30,715 bases of DNA. Origin: an uncultured Faecalibacterium sp. Lineage in GTDB: Bacteria; Bacillota; Clostridia; Oscillospirales; Ruminococcaceae. Below the pieces are notes generated by a model that worked only from the letters and a program-made list of their open reading frames with translations, was not told the DNA's origin and searched no databases. Below, in pieces: positions 22,519 to 30,638 of this stretch. The translations under genes and the position numbers were made by a program. The stretch spans positions 1 to 30,715 of the forward strand of contig CAKSYT010000018.1 in assembly GCA_934524985.1 (NCBI GenBank), written 5' to 3'. Within the stretch, counting starts at the first letter, position 1, and each line of letters begins with the position of its first letter.

Positions 22519-22762
22519 TTACCTCTTATGTCCTCTCCCGTGAAAATTGGATAACGGAGCGTCCGCAGACGCTCCGTTATCCCGAAACAATAAATCATGA
22601 TTCCGCTGAAGATGGCTAGAGTGCAACGACGACGACCGCCGCCAGCGGCGGAAACAGGGAGGAGTTGTTGGGGCAGCGGCCAGCAAGACGCAAGTGCCGC
22701 CCAAGGCACGAAGCGGATGCTGGGTGCCGCAACCCGGAAGCAGCGGAGGCCATTTAAAATTG
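22513..22762 (-). repeat. Dispersed structured element, copy D, with an expanded hairpin 1 loop
   Basis: Read on the minus strand: ATTTTAAATGGCCTCCGCTGC, then about 115 nt found in no other copy, then ACTCTAGCCAT. The hairpin 1 arms are still complementary (ATGGC at 22749-22753 and GCCAT at 22612-22616). The loop motif TCCGCT (22742-22747) and its complement AGCGGA (22602-22607) are also kept. Hairpin 2 is a perfect 15-bp stem (22549-22563 with 22568-22582) closed by TGCG and followed by TTTTCACGGGAGAGG. The extra segment has its own small hairpins (CCGCCG/CGGCGG; GTGCC/GGCAC). Confidence 0.8.
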
Positions 22763-22770
22763 TTCTACGC

Positions 22771-22806
22771 AAAAAGAGCCACCGCACAAACTTGTGCGAT
22801 GGCTCT
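22771..22806 (-). terminator. Terminator of the decarboxylase beta/gamma operon
   Basis: On the minus strand AGAGCCATCGCACAAG pairs with TTTGTGCGGTGGCTCT (one wobble) and is followed by TTTTTGCG, 22 nt after the stop of the beta-subunit gene. Confidence 0.9.
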
Positions 22807-22828
22807 TGGGGTATGCTTCAGGTTTTGC

Positions 22829-24037
22829 TTAGCCGAAGATGTTGATCAGGATACCAGCAGCAACGGCAGAACCGATAACGCCGGCCACGTTGGGGCCCAT
22901 GGCGTGCATCAGCAGGAAGTTGGAGGGGTTCTCGCTCTGGCCGACCTTCTGGGAAACACGAGCGGCCATAGGCACAGCGGAAACGCCGGCAGAACCGATC
23001 AGGGGGTTCACCTGGCCGCCGGTCAGCTTGTACATGACCTTGCCGCACAGCACACCGGCTGCGGTGCCGAAGGAGAAGGCAATCAGACCCAGCACGATGA
23101 TGAACAGGGTGCGGGTGTTCAGGAAGGTGTTTGCACTGGTGGTGCAGCCAACAGACAGAGCCAGGAAGATTGTGATGATGTTCATCAGCTCGTTACCGGC
23201 AGTCTTCTGGATACGATCCACAACGCCGCACTCCTTCATCAGGTTACCCAGCATCAGCATACCGACCAGAACGGCGGCATCCGGCACGATGAGGGAAACA
23301 ATGATAGCGACCATGATGGGGAAGATGATCTTCTCGGTCTTGGAGACGGTGCGCAGCTGCTTCATGACCACAGAGCGCTCCTTGGAGGTGGTCAATGCCT
23401 TCATGATGGGCGGCTGAATGACGGGCACCAGTGCCATGTAGCTGTACGCTGCCACAGCGATGCTGCCCAACAGCTCAGGTGCCAGACGGGAGGTAACGAA
23501 GATAGCGGTGGGGCCGTCGGCACCGCCGATGATGGAGATGGCAGCGGACTGCTTCTGGGTGAAGTCTACCAGACCGGTAGCGGCCAGCAGACGAGCGCCC
23601 ATGTAAGTACCAAAGATACCAAACTGTGCGGCAGCGCCCAGCAGCAGGCTCTTGGGGTTGGAGATCAGGGGTGCAAAGTCGGTCATGGTGCCGATGCCGA
23701 GGAAGATCAGCGGCGGGTAGATGCCCAGCTTAACGCCCATGTAGAGCATATCGGCCAGACCGCCGTTGTTCAGGATCTCGACCCACATGGGGTGCTCCAG
23801 ACCGTCACCGACAAAGTACTGCATGTGGATGATGCCGCTGCCGGGGAGGTTGGCAAGGATCATGCCAAAGGCCATGGGCAGCAGGATCAGGGGTTCGAAC
23901 TCCTTGACGATGGCGAGGTACAGCAAGAAGCAGCCCACGCAGATCATCACGGCGTACAGCCAGCCGCCGGGCTGGCCAAACTGTGCAAAGCCGGAACTTT
24001 GGAAAATACCGACCAGAGTATCAATAAACTGTGTCAT
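22829..24037 (-). CDS. Sodium ion-translocating decarboxylase, beta subunit (OadB/GcdB/MmdB)
   Basis: The 402-residue membrane subunit of a biotin-dependent decarboxylase sodium pump; it decarboxylates carboxybiotin and exports Na+. About nine to eleven hydrophobic segments are visible. The functionally key motif SIIGGADGPTAIF lies at 168-180, with the conserved Asp at 174. A second conserved region is in VGCTTSANTFLNTRTLF, and GGQVNPLIGSAGVSAVP follows. Ends with typical GVIGSAVAAGIL. The start ATG has AGGAGG upstream. It follows the gamma subunit by 15 bp. Without the alpha subunit nearby, the substrate (oxaloacetate, methylmalonyl-CoA or glutaconyl-CoA) cannot be assigned. Confidence 0.95.
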   Translation of the reverse strand: MTQFIDTLVGIFQSSGFAQFGQPGGWLYAVMICVGCFLLYLAIVKEFEPLILLPMAFGMILANLPGSGIIHMQYFVGDGLEHPMWVEILNNGGLADMLYMGVKLGIYPPLIFLGIGTMTDFAPLISNPKSLLLGAAAQFGIFGTYMGARLLAATGLVDFTQKQSAAISIIGGADGPTAIFVTSRLAPELLGSIAVAAYSYMALVPVIQPPIMKALTTSKERSVVMKQLRTVSKTEKIIFPIMVAIIVSLIVPDAAVLVGMLMLGNLMKECGVVDRIQKTAGNELMNIITIFLALSVGCTTSANTFLNTRTLFIIVLGLIAFSFGTAAGVLCGKVMYKLTGGQVNPLIGSAGVSAVPMAARVSQKVGQSENPSNFLLMHAMGPNVAGVIGSAVAAGILINIFG

Positions 24038-24052
24038 GCTCTTCCTCCTGTG

Positions 24053-24409
24053 TTAAAACGGTGCCGTGGTGTCGTTCACGCCGGCCTTGCCCCAGCCATT
24101 TTTGCCACGACGCACTGCTTTAAGGGTGTACTTGCCGTTGCCCATTGCATGGATAGCAGCCATAATGGCAGCTACCACGTCACCGGGGATGCCTTCCTCT
24201 ACCTGAGGAGCGGGAGCCGCCTGCTGTACCGGAGCAGCAGCGGGCTTTGCGGCAGGTGCCTGCGCAGCGGTCTTGGCGGCCTTCTTCTTGGCATTCATCG
24301 AGTCGAAGATCTTGCCCTCCAGCGTGATGATAGCCATCAGCAGCACGAGGATCAGGAACACCAGCACGATACCAGTAATGGTAACGACCACATCGAAACC
24401 TAAGTCCAT
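24053..24409 (-). CDS. OadG-family decarboxylase gamma subunit
   Basis: A 118-residue protein with one N-terminal transmembrane helix (about 7-30), a basic stretch (KKKAAKTAA), an Ala/Pro/Gln-rich linker (about 45-70) and a small C-terminal domain ending near residue 118 (IPGDVVAAIMAAIHAM; GKYTLKAVRRG). This matches the OadG/GcdD-type subunit that links the soluble carboxyltransferase to the membrane beta subunit. The linker resembles those of biotin carriers, but there is no MKM biotinylation motif. Start ATG with AGGAGG upstream. First gene of the two-gene operon. Confidence 0.88.
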   Translation of the reverse strand: MDLGFDVVVTITGIVLVFLILVLLMAIITLEGKIFDSMNAKKKAAKTAAQAPAAKPAAAPVQQAAPAPQVEEGIPGDVVAAIMAAIHAMGNGKYTLKAVRRGKNGWGKAGVNDTTAPF

Positions 24410-24478
24410 GGTTTTTCCTCCTGTTTGTTGGATACTGCAAGCGATACAACATCGTTAGCAGAAAATCAATTTGGGTAT

Positions 24479-24507
24479 AGTATACCGTATTTTGCCATTC
24501 ATTTCAA
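24479..24507 (-). promoter_or_regulatory. Promoter of the decarboxylase gamma-beta operon
   Basis: On the minus strand TTGAAA (24502-24507), 17 nt, TATACT (24479-24484), about 70 nt before the gamma-subunit start. Confidence 0.78.
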
Positions 24508-24569
24508 CAAAAATTAACAAATTTTATTTTTTCCGCTTTGTGAAATGACATGGACAAAACGAACAAAGC

Positions 24570-25595
24570 TTAGCGGCGGCCGATGCGCGGGGTAGCGTCC
24601 GTAAAGCCGGTTTCCAGCTTATCACCGATGGAAAGGCTCTGTGCCGTACCCAATGCAACGCAGTTTACGGGGTCCGGCGAGACGGTGACCTCCACCTTCA
24701 GTTCCTGGCTCAGATATTCGGTCAGGCCGTGCAGCTGGGCACCGCCGCCGGTCAGCATAACGCCGTTGCGGTAGATATCGCCTGCCAGTTCCGGCGGGGT
24801 CTTTTCCAGCACCTGATGGGCTGCGGTGCCGATCTGCTCGCTGAGCATCATCACCGGCTCGTACAGGTCGTCGGTGGAAACGGTCACGCGCACCGGCAGA
24901 CCGGTGAGCAGGCTGCGGCCCTTGATCTCCATGCTCTCGTGGAAATCGGTCTTCTGGGGGCAGCAGGCAACGTGCTTTTTCAGCTCCTCGGCGGTGCGCT
25001 GACCGATGGCAATGCTGTATTTGTTGCGGACGTGCTTGAGGATCTCCTCATCGTAGTGGTTACCGGCTACGCGCACACTGGTGGCCTTGACCTTGCCGCC
25101 AAGGCTCAACACGGCGATATCCGTAGTGCCGCCGCCGATATCAATGATCATGCGGCCATCCGGAAGGGTGATGTCGATGCCGGAGCCAAGAGCGGCGGCA
25201 ATGGGCTCGTCGATCAGGTACACCTGACGGGCACCGGCCGCCACCACAGCCTCCACCACGGCATCGCTCTCGATGCCGGTAATGGCGGCGGGCACGCACA
25301 CGGCCACACGGGGCTTGACCATGTGGGAGCTGTACACCTGCTTGACAAAGCGGCAGATCAGTTCCCGGGTCATGGTGTGGTCGCTGATGACGCCATCCTT
25401 CAGCGGGAAAATAGCGGAAATATAGTTGGGCGTGCGTCCCACCATGGCCAGTGCCTTGTCGCCTGCTTCCAGCACGGTGTTCTTGCGGGTATCCATTGCC
25501 ACAACGCTGGGCTGGTTGAGCACTACGCCCTTGCCCTCCTGCGCGATGATGATGGTAGTAGTACCAAGGTCGATGCCGATATCATTCTGTGCCAT
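24570..25595 (-). CDS. MreB/Mbl-family rod-shape cytoskeletal protein
   Basis: A 341-residue bacterial actin that guides lateral wall synthesis. Actin-fold motifs are visible: phosphate 1 DLGTTTIIIAQ (from residue 9), connect/catalytic region LIDEPIAAALGSG with E130, phosphate 2 IDIGGGTTDIAVL (151-163), and the adenosine motif LTGGGAQLHGL near 290. The start is ATG 25593-25595 (MAQNDIGIDLG), as in the family; the frame continues 21 codons upstream without a better site. mreC, mreD and rodA are not adjacent, so this looks like a stand-alone Mbl/MreBH-type copy. Which paralogue it is cannot be settled from sequence alone. Confidence 0.92.
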   Translation of the reverse strand: MAQNDIGIDLGTTTIIIAQEGKGVVLNQPSVVAMDTRKNTVLEAGDKALAMVGRTPNYISAIFPLKDGVISDHTMTRELICRFVKQVYSSHMVKPRVAVCVPAAITGIESDAVVEAVVAAGARQVYLIDEPIAAALGSGIDITLPDGRMIIDIGGGTTDIAVLSLGGKVKATSVRVAGNHYDEEILKHVRNKYSIAIGQRTAEELKKHVACCPQKTDFHESMEIKGRSLLTGLPVRVTVSTDDLYEPVMMLSEQIGTAAHQVLEKTPPELAGDIYRNGVMLTGGGAQLHGLTEYLSQELKVEVTVSPDPVNCVALGTAQSLSIGDKLETGFTDATPRIGRR

Positions 25596-25675
25596 AATTG
25601 CCTGATTCCTTTCTCTGCGTTCCTCTATCATGTATGTAACGCCCGCAGCGGCGGGCAAAAAACAAAGACTGCTTT

Positions 25676-25684
25676 AGTATAACA
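25676..25684 (-). promoter_or_regulatory. Probable extended -10 promoter of the mreB-like gene
   Basis: On the minus strand ATGTTATACT gives TG-n-TATACT (-10 at 25676-25681). No good -35 is present at 17 nt. A short GC hairpin (25641-25656) lies in the resulting 5' leader. Confidence 0.45.
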
Positions 25685-25734
25685 TAGTTGCGGCAAAAAG
25701 TATACAAGCTTTGCCGCTGTTCTGCGCGGTTTTA

Positions 25735-27969
25735 TCAGGAACTCTCCCCTTCTGTGCTGAGCTGCTGTGGCGGCTGTCCGGCCTGCAGCAGGGCGCACAG
25801 GCCACTGTAACGCAGGTTCTGCCGGATGTTGCTCATCATGCTGTTTACTACGTCCCTGCGGCCCGCCACAACGCACAGCCTGCGCGCGCGGGTGACGCCG
25901 GTGTAGAACAGGTTGCGGTAACACAGTCTTGGCGGCACCTGCGCCACCGGCAGGATCACCGCCGGGAACTCACTGCCCTGACTTTTGTGCACCGTGATGG
26001 CGTAGGCGATCTCCAGCTCGTTCAGGTTTTCCGCCGGGTAGAGCAGACGCCGGTCGTCCATACGCACCACCATGGAGCGCTCCCGCACATTGATGCTTTC
26101 CACGATGCCGATATCGCCGTTATAAGCGCCCACGCCCTGCTCGCCGCCGATGCGGTTCCAGACGATCTCGTAGTTGTTGCGCACCTGCATCACCTTGTCC
26201 CCCACCCGGAACACCCGAGCGGCGCTTTGCAGCTGGGGCTTGCCCTTCTGGGGCGGGTTGAGCAGGTTCTGCAGTTCCACGTTCAGCGCCTGTGTGCCGG
26301 TGGGGCCAAGCTTTGTGGGGCACAGCACCTGAATATCCCGGATAGGGTCAAAGCCGTAGCTCCGAGGCAGCCGGGTGGTAACAAGGTCGCACACCAGACG
26401 CTGGGCGGCCTCGCCGTCAGCTTCCAGAAAGAAGAAGTCATCGGCCTTACTGCCCTTTTGCAGCGGCTCACCGGAGATGATATGGTGGGCGTTTTCCACG
26501 ATGAGACTGCGCTTTGCCTGCCGAAAGATCTCGTTCAGGCAGACGGTGGGCACACAGCCGGAGCGGATGACCTCGCTGAGGATGTTGCCCGCACCCACGC
26601 TGGGCAGCTGGTCGGCATCGCCTACCATAATAATACGGCAGGTGTAGCGCAGCGCCGCAATGAGCGCCTGAAACAGCTTGACATCCACCATGCTCATCTC
26701 GTCCAGAATGACCACGTCACACTTGAGCAGGTTTTTGTCGTTATGGATAAAGCTGACCACACCGCCGGTATAGTCCACCTCCAGCAGGCGGTGGATGGTG
26801 CTGGCCTTGCGGCCGGTCAGCTCGCTGAGCCGTTTGGCGGCGCGTCCGGTGGGCGCGCACAGGGCTACCCGCTCGGCCTGATTTTCCAGCAGCTGCAAAA
26901 TAGCGTTGACGGTGGTGGTCTTACCGGTGCCGGGGCCGCCGGTGAGCACAAGACAGTTCTCGGTCATGGCCTTGCGGATGGCTTCCCGTTGCAGGGGGGC
27001 GTAGGCAAAGCCCTGCGTCAGCTCTAAGATCTGGATATTTTTGTCCAGATCCCGGGCGGTGTTCTTGCCGCGCTTTGCCAGCAGGTTCAGCCGGTCGGCA
27101 ATGTCCTGCTCCGCCGCCAGCAGATCCGGCAGATAAATATAAGGTACAGCATCGAACATTTTCACGGCCAGTTCTTCCGTTTCGATGCACCGATCCAGCG
27201 CCCGGGCCAGCTTTTCCGGCGGCTGGTGGATAAAGTTGGAGGCGGTCGCCAGCAGCTGTGCCCGGGGCAGACAGGTGTGGCCGTTGCCCGCGTTGTGGCG
27301 CAAAGTGCGCAGCAGGGCGGCTTCCAGCCGCTGGGCGCAGTCCCCTTCCATGTGGTAATACTGGGCGATACTGTCCGCGTGGCGGAAGTCCAGCTGAAGC
27401 GGCTCGCCGCACAGCAGATAGGGGTTTGACGCAATGGCCTGCATCGCCCCCACGCCAAAGGCCTTGAACACCTCCATGGCCTTGCGGGGGCTGATTTCGA
27501 ACTGCGCCAGATAGGCGATGAGCTCCCGCATGCCGAACATCCGCTTGAACTCCTGCTGGATGCGGTCGGCTTTATCCGGCGAGATGCCGGGGATCTTGGT
27601 CAGCCGGGCGGGGTCGTTGGCGATGACCTCCAGCGCCTCGGCACCAAACATATCAATGATCTTATCCGCAGTTCTTGCGCCGATATACGGCAGGGAGCGG
27701 CTGGCCAGAAAGGCATATACCGCTTCCAGATCCTTGGGCATATCGGTCTCGCATTCCTGCGCGTGGAACTGGCGGCCATAGGTGGCGTGGTTTTCGTACC
27801 GGCCGCGGCAGATGACGCTTTCGCCTGCGTGCAGCTCGCCTACGATGCCGCACACCACCGTGATCACACCGCCGCCGGAGATCTCGAACACCGTATAGCC
27901 GTTATCCTCGTTCTCGTAGATGATATCCTCTACAACGCCTTCGATTTGTTCCAGCTGCTGCTCGTCCAC
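25735..27969 (-). CDS. recD2: ATP-dependent DNA helicase RecD2 (RecD-like)
   Basis: A 744-residue superfamily 1B 5'-3' helicase acting in DNA repair in bacteria without RecBC. An N-terminal OB-type region (1-75) is followed by the helix-hairpin-helix stretch (LPYIGARTADKII; TKIPGISPDKADRI) and the RecA-like motor. Walker A is GGPGTGKTT (344-352), then CAPTGRAAKRL (motif Ia) and Walker B VVILDEMSM (419-427), VGDADQLPSVGAG (motif III), and a UvrD-like C-terminal module with VHKSQGSEF and FYTGVTRARR. The start is GTG at 27967-27969, chosen because AAAGGAGG lies 8 nt upstream and the length is right. The longer open frame covers the divergent gene and is rejected. Confidence 0.96.
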   Translation of the reverse strand: MDEQQLEQIEGVVEDIIYENEDNGYTVFEISGGGVITVVCGIVGELHAGESVICRGRYENHATYGRQFHAQECETDMPKDLEAVYAFLASRSLPYIGARTADKIIDMFGAEALEVIANDPARLTKIPGISPDKADRIQQEFKRMFGMRELIAYLAQFEISPRKAMEVFKAFGVGAMQAIASNPYLLCGEPLQLDFRHADSIAQYYHMEGDCAQRLEAALLRTLRHNAGNGHTCLPRAQLLATASNFIHQPPEKLARALDRCIETEELAVKMFDAVPYIYLPDLLAAEQDIADRLNLLAKRGKNTARDLDKNIQILELTQGFAYAPLQREAIRKAMTENCLVLTGGPGTGKTTTVNAILQLLENQAERVALCAPTGRAAKRLSELTGRKASTIHRLLEVDYTGGVVSFIHNDKNLLKCDVVILDEMSMVDVKLFQALIAALRYTCRIIMVGDADQLPSVGAGNILSEVIRSGCVPTVCLNEIFRQAKRSLIVENAHHIISGEPLQKGSKADDFFFLEADGEAAQRLVCDLVTTRLPRSYGFDPIRDIQVLCPTKLGPTGTQALNVELQNLLNPPQKGKPQLQSAARVFRVGDKVMQVRNNYEIVWNRIGGEQGVGAYNGDIGIVESINVRERSMVVRMDDRRLLYPAENLNELEIAYAITVHKSQGSEFPAVILPVAQVPPRLCYRNLFYTGVTRARRLCVVAGRRDVVNSMMSNIRQNLRYSGLCALLQAGQPPQQLSTEGESS

Positions 27970-28000
27970 CAGCTCCACCTCCTTTTGCACAGATATTATA

Positions 28001-28029
28001 AGTATAGCCCTTTTGGCGGGATTTGTAAA
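28001..28029 (-). promoter_or_regulatory. recD2 promoter
   Basis: On the minus strand TTTACA (28024-28029), 17 nt, TATACT (28001-28006), about 32 nt before the GTG start. Confidence 0.75.
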
Positions 28030-28080
28030 TTGTAGAATCCGCAAAATACCCGGACAGCTCTCGCCTTTTTCCGGCGGTTG

Positions 28081-28089
28081 TGCTATACT
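28081..28089 (+). promoter_or_regulatory. Probable extended -10 promoter of the nucleoid-associated protein gene
   Basis: TGCTATACT gives TG-n-TATACT (-10 at 28084-28089), 37 nt before the start codon. The -35 region is poor. Confidence 0.5.
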
Positions 28090-28125
28090 GGGCGCAAACA
28101 CTACGTCACGAAATGAGGAGCAACA

Positions 28126-29115
28126 ATGGAGATCATCATTCATCAGGCCATTCTGCACGTTCTGGATACCACCATGGATGCGCCGGTGCTCAGCGGCGGG
28201 CCCATGGAACTGACCGCCGAAAAGAACGCCTACCTGCAGAACCACATTGAAAAGCTGCTGGCCAGCGACGATATCCGCCAGTGCCGCCCGCTGCCGGACT
28301 CGGCCTTTAAAAATGAGCTGGAGCACAATCAGGACTTTGTGGATCTTTCCTGCCGCATTGCCGGGGTGCTGTTCGACTATATGCACGCCCACACCACCAT
28401 TCCCGGGGCAGACCTTGCCGTGGTGGATTTTACCCGGGACGGTGCGCCGTGGCTGGGCATCCTGAAACTGAACTACAAAAACGGCTACACCCACTATACC
28501 GAGACCGTGGAGGGTGCGCCGGTGAACTCCATCATCCAGCAGCGCGCCTGCCTGCCCACCCAGAGCGGCAAGGTGGAGGAGGGCGCACTGGTAGACCTGA
28601 CCGATTACTCCATGCGGCTGCTGGAAAAGAAGTACGATATTGACGGTCACAAGGAGTTTTATCTTTCCACTGTGGTGTTCCAGTACACTACCGCCCAGCC
28701 GGAAAAGAAAAAGCTGCAAGCCATTCAGGAAGCCGCCGTGCAGGCTGTGCAGGAAAACTACGCCGAAACGCCCCATGTGGAGGCACAGGTGGCTATGATG
28801 ATTGCCAATCAGGCTGCCGACAACGACAATCAGGTGTCCATCCAGCAGGTGCGCCAGCAGCTGGAAGAGGAATATCCTCTCGCCGCTGTGCCCTTTGACG
28901 ACTATGTAGAAAAGAGCGATGTCATTGACAGTGCCGCCCAGCCGGTGACTGTGACCCCCGCCCGCATCCGCCGGATGGAGAGCCGCAGCCTGCGCACTGC
29001 CAACGGCATCGAGGTAAAGATCCCCACCGAGCTATTGAACGCCGAATCCGAGGTAGAGTTTCTGCACGCCGATGACGGCAGTATTTCCCTGCTGATCAAA
29101 AATGTTATTTTGTAA
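28126..29115 (+). CDS. Nucleoid-associated protein (NdpA/YejK family)
   Basis: A 329-residue cytoplasmic protein of the 37-kDa nucleoid-associated family. The opening EIIIHQAILHVLDTTMDAPVLS and the middle GAPWLGILKLNYKNGYTH with GALVDLTDYSMRLLEKKY fit that family, and the C-terminal part has a conserved-looking NGIEVKIPTELLN. Enteric homologues associate with the chromosome; the function in Firmicutes is not established. The start ATG has GAGGAG upstream. Single-gene unit, divergent from recD2, with its own terminator. Confidence 0.85.
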   Translation: MEIIIHQAILHVLDTTMDAPVLSGGPMELTAEKNAYLQNHIEKLLASDDIRQCRPLPDSAFKNELEHNQDFVDLSCRIAGVLFDYMHAHTTIPGADLAVVDFTRDGAPWLGILKLNYKNGYTHYTETVEGAPVNSIIQQRACLPTQSGKVEEGALVDLTDYSMRLLEKKYDIDGHKEFYLSTVVFQYTTAQPEKKKLQAIQEAAVQAVQENYAETPHVEAQVAMMIANQAADNDNQVSIQQVRQQLEEEYPLAAVPFDDYVEKSDVIDSAAQPVTVTPARIRRMESRSLRTANGIEVKIPTELLNAESEVEFLHADDGSISLLIKNVIL

Positions 29116-29135
29116 GCTGTAACTGCAAAATCTTG

Positions 29136-29174
29136 CAAAACCCTGCGCTTAGCCTTGCTATCCGCAGGGTTTTG
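29136..29174 (+). terminator. Terminator of the nucleoid-associated protein gene
   Basis: Stem CAAAACCCTGCG with CGCAGGGTTTTG, 20 nt after the stop codon. It ends in TTTTG. Confidence 0.88.
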
Positions 29175-29235
29175 TGCTATACCTGTGTTGTATCTTTCGT
29201 GGTATACACGTTACGACCTTAGAGGAGGAAATTTT

Positions 29236-30162
29236 ATGGAACTGGCTCTCATCACCGCGCAGCAGGTCGCGGTCTTGTTTCTGCTGATTGGCACAGGCAT
29301 GGTGGCGGTCAAGACCGGCGTGCTCAAGCTGGAAAACAAGCAGGCGCTTTCCAATCTGCTGGTGTACATCATCGTACCGGCCATGGTGGTAAACTCTTAC
29401 CGCATGGAGTTCAGCGCCCAGATCTTGCGCAATCTGCTGGCGGCTTTCGGCATGAGTATCCTGTCCGTGCTGCTGGGCACCGTGATCACCCTGCTGCTCA
29501 CGGCACGCAAGACCGGCAGCCGGATGCCTATTTTCCGGTTTGCCTGCATTTTTTCCAACGCAGCATACATGGGCTTCCCGCTTATTTCGGCGCTGTTCGG
29601 CTCCGAGGGTCTTTTGTATGCCAGCGCCTACGTTACCGTGTTCAACATTCTGCTGTGGACGCTGGGCTACGGCCTTGTCAGCGGCGGTTCCAGCGTAAAG
29701 GAGGTTGCCCGCAGTCTGGTGCGCACCCCGGTGCTGTACGCCATTGTGGTGGGGCTGGGCATCTATCTGCTGCAGATCCCGCTGCCCGCCTTGATCACCC
29801 AGCCGCTGGAGCTGCTGGCCGGGGTGAACACCCCGCTGTCCATGCTCATCACCGGTATGCTGATCGCCGCCGGTGACGTGCGCAGCATCGTGACCGACAA
29901 GCACATCTGGAAGCTTGCCTCCGTGCGTATGCTGCTGATCCCGGCAGCTACGCTGGCGCTGTTCGGGGTGCTGGGCTTCCACGGCACAGCCGCACAGGTG
30001 GTCACGCTGCTGGAATGCTGCCCGGCGGCCGCCATCACCTCGGTATTTGCGGTGCAGTTCGGCCACGATGAACACTTTGCCGCTGGCAGCGTGGTGCTGA
30101 CCACCCTGCTCAGCATCGTTACCCTGCCGCTGTGTGCGCTGATCATCACCATGGTGATGTAA
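29236..30162 (+). CDS. AEC family transporter (auxin efflux carrier-like permease)
   Basis: A 308-residue membrane permease with ten predicted helices in two five-helix halves. Family features include the early FLLIGTGMVAVKTGVL, LSNLLVYIIVPAMVVNSY, FACIFSNAAYMGFPLISALF in the first half, and the second-half SMLITGMLIAAGDV and CCPAAAITSVFAVQFGHDE. Bacterial members transport malate, other organic acids or amino acids; the substrate is not predictable here. The start ATG 29236-29238 has AGAGGAGG eight nt upstream; the longer frame to 29155 overlaps the preceding terminator and is rejected. Monocistronic. Confidence 0.92.
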   Translation: MELALITAQQVAVLFLLIGTGMVAVKTGVLKLENKQALSNLLVYIIVPAMVVNSYRMEFSAQILRNLLAAFGMSILSVLLGTVITLLLTARKTGSRMPIFRFACIFSNAAYMGFPLISALFGSEGLLYASAYVTVFNILLWTLGYGLVSGGSSVKEVARSLVRTPVLYAIVVGLGIYLLQIPLPALITQPLELLAGVNTPLSMLITGMLIAAGDVRSIVTDKHIWKLASVRMLLIPAATLALFGVLGFHGTAAQVVTLLECCPAAAITSVFAVQFGHDEHFAAGSVVLTTLLSIVTLPLCALIITMVM

Positions 30163-30193
30163 GACGCCCTGCGGCGCTATTATATATTGTAAG

Positions 30194-30235
30194 AGGAGCC
30201 GCCGTGCATCGTGCTGTACGGCGGCTCCTTGCTTT
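30194..30235 (+). terminator. Terminator of the AEC transporter gene
   Basis: Stem AGGAGCCGCCGT with ACGGCGGCTCCT, followed by TGCTTT, 31 nt after the stop. Confidence 0.86.
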
Positions 30236-30380
30236 GGCAAGCGGGACGATTTAGAATGTGCTCCGCTGCGCTCTGCACATCAATAGCGGAAGAATTATTT
30301 ATAATTTCGCGTTTGTCGCGCTCTGCGGAGCGCTCCAAACGCATTTTCACAAGAGGGGACGTAGTGGAAAACGGCAGTTG
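30236..30380 (+). repeat. Dispersed structured element, copy E
   Basis: Full-length copy directly after the AEC terminator. Hairpin 1 is ATGTGC (30256-30261) with GCACAT (30275-30280), a 13-nt loop, and loop bases TCCGCT (30262-30267) complementary to AGCGGA (30285-30290). Hairpin 2 spans 30309-30342 with 15-nt arms (two mismatches) closed by TGCG and followed by TTTTCACAAGAGGGG and GGAAAACGGCAG. The stem sequences differ from every other copy. Confidence 0.83.
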
Positions 30381-30589
30381 CAGCGCCGCTTTCTGCGAAA
30401 GCGCGGCGCTGTGGGCAGATCAGCGTTTTCAGTGGGGCAGAATGCAATTGCCTGCTACCTTTGGGCCCTGTCCACAAGAAATCCATTCAGGGAAAATCCG
30501 CCGGTTTTCCTACATTGCAAATTACAATGGTTTTACGCTGAGCATACCCAGCACAACACAGGAGCACACCCGATTGCTGCGTTGCAAAA
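30381..30589. other. Gene-free stretch with one strong hairpin
   Basis: CAGCGCCGC pairs with GCGGCGCTG, with an inner TTTC/GAAA, at 30381-30411, directly after element copy E. It may be a remnant or extension of the element. The remainder to 30589 has no ORF with a ribosome-binding site, and I see no other feature there. Confidence 0.4.
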
Positions 30590-30633
30590 CAAAAAAAGCC
30601 ATCGTTTTTGCATTTCTGCATCAACGATGGCTT
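30590..30633 (-). terminator. Terminator of the tRNA-Gly transcript
   Basis: On the minus strand GAAGCCATCGTTGATGC and AACGATGGCTTTTTTTG form a stem (AAGCCATCGTT with AACGATGGCTT) with a long U-tract, starting 6 nt after the tRNA 3' end. Confidence 0.9.
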
Positions 30634-30638
30634 CGTAT

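Noticed and set aside
22597..22845. Short Arg-rich ORFs in the copy D insertion
   Set aside because: They have no ribosome-binding site, have inconsistent composition, and overlap the terminator of the decarboxylase operon.
27970..28776. N-terminal extension of the recD2 open frame
   Set aside because: The extension runs antisense through the nucleoid-associated protein gene and across recD2's own promoter. The GTG start with AAAGGAGG gives the normal family length.
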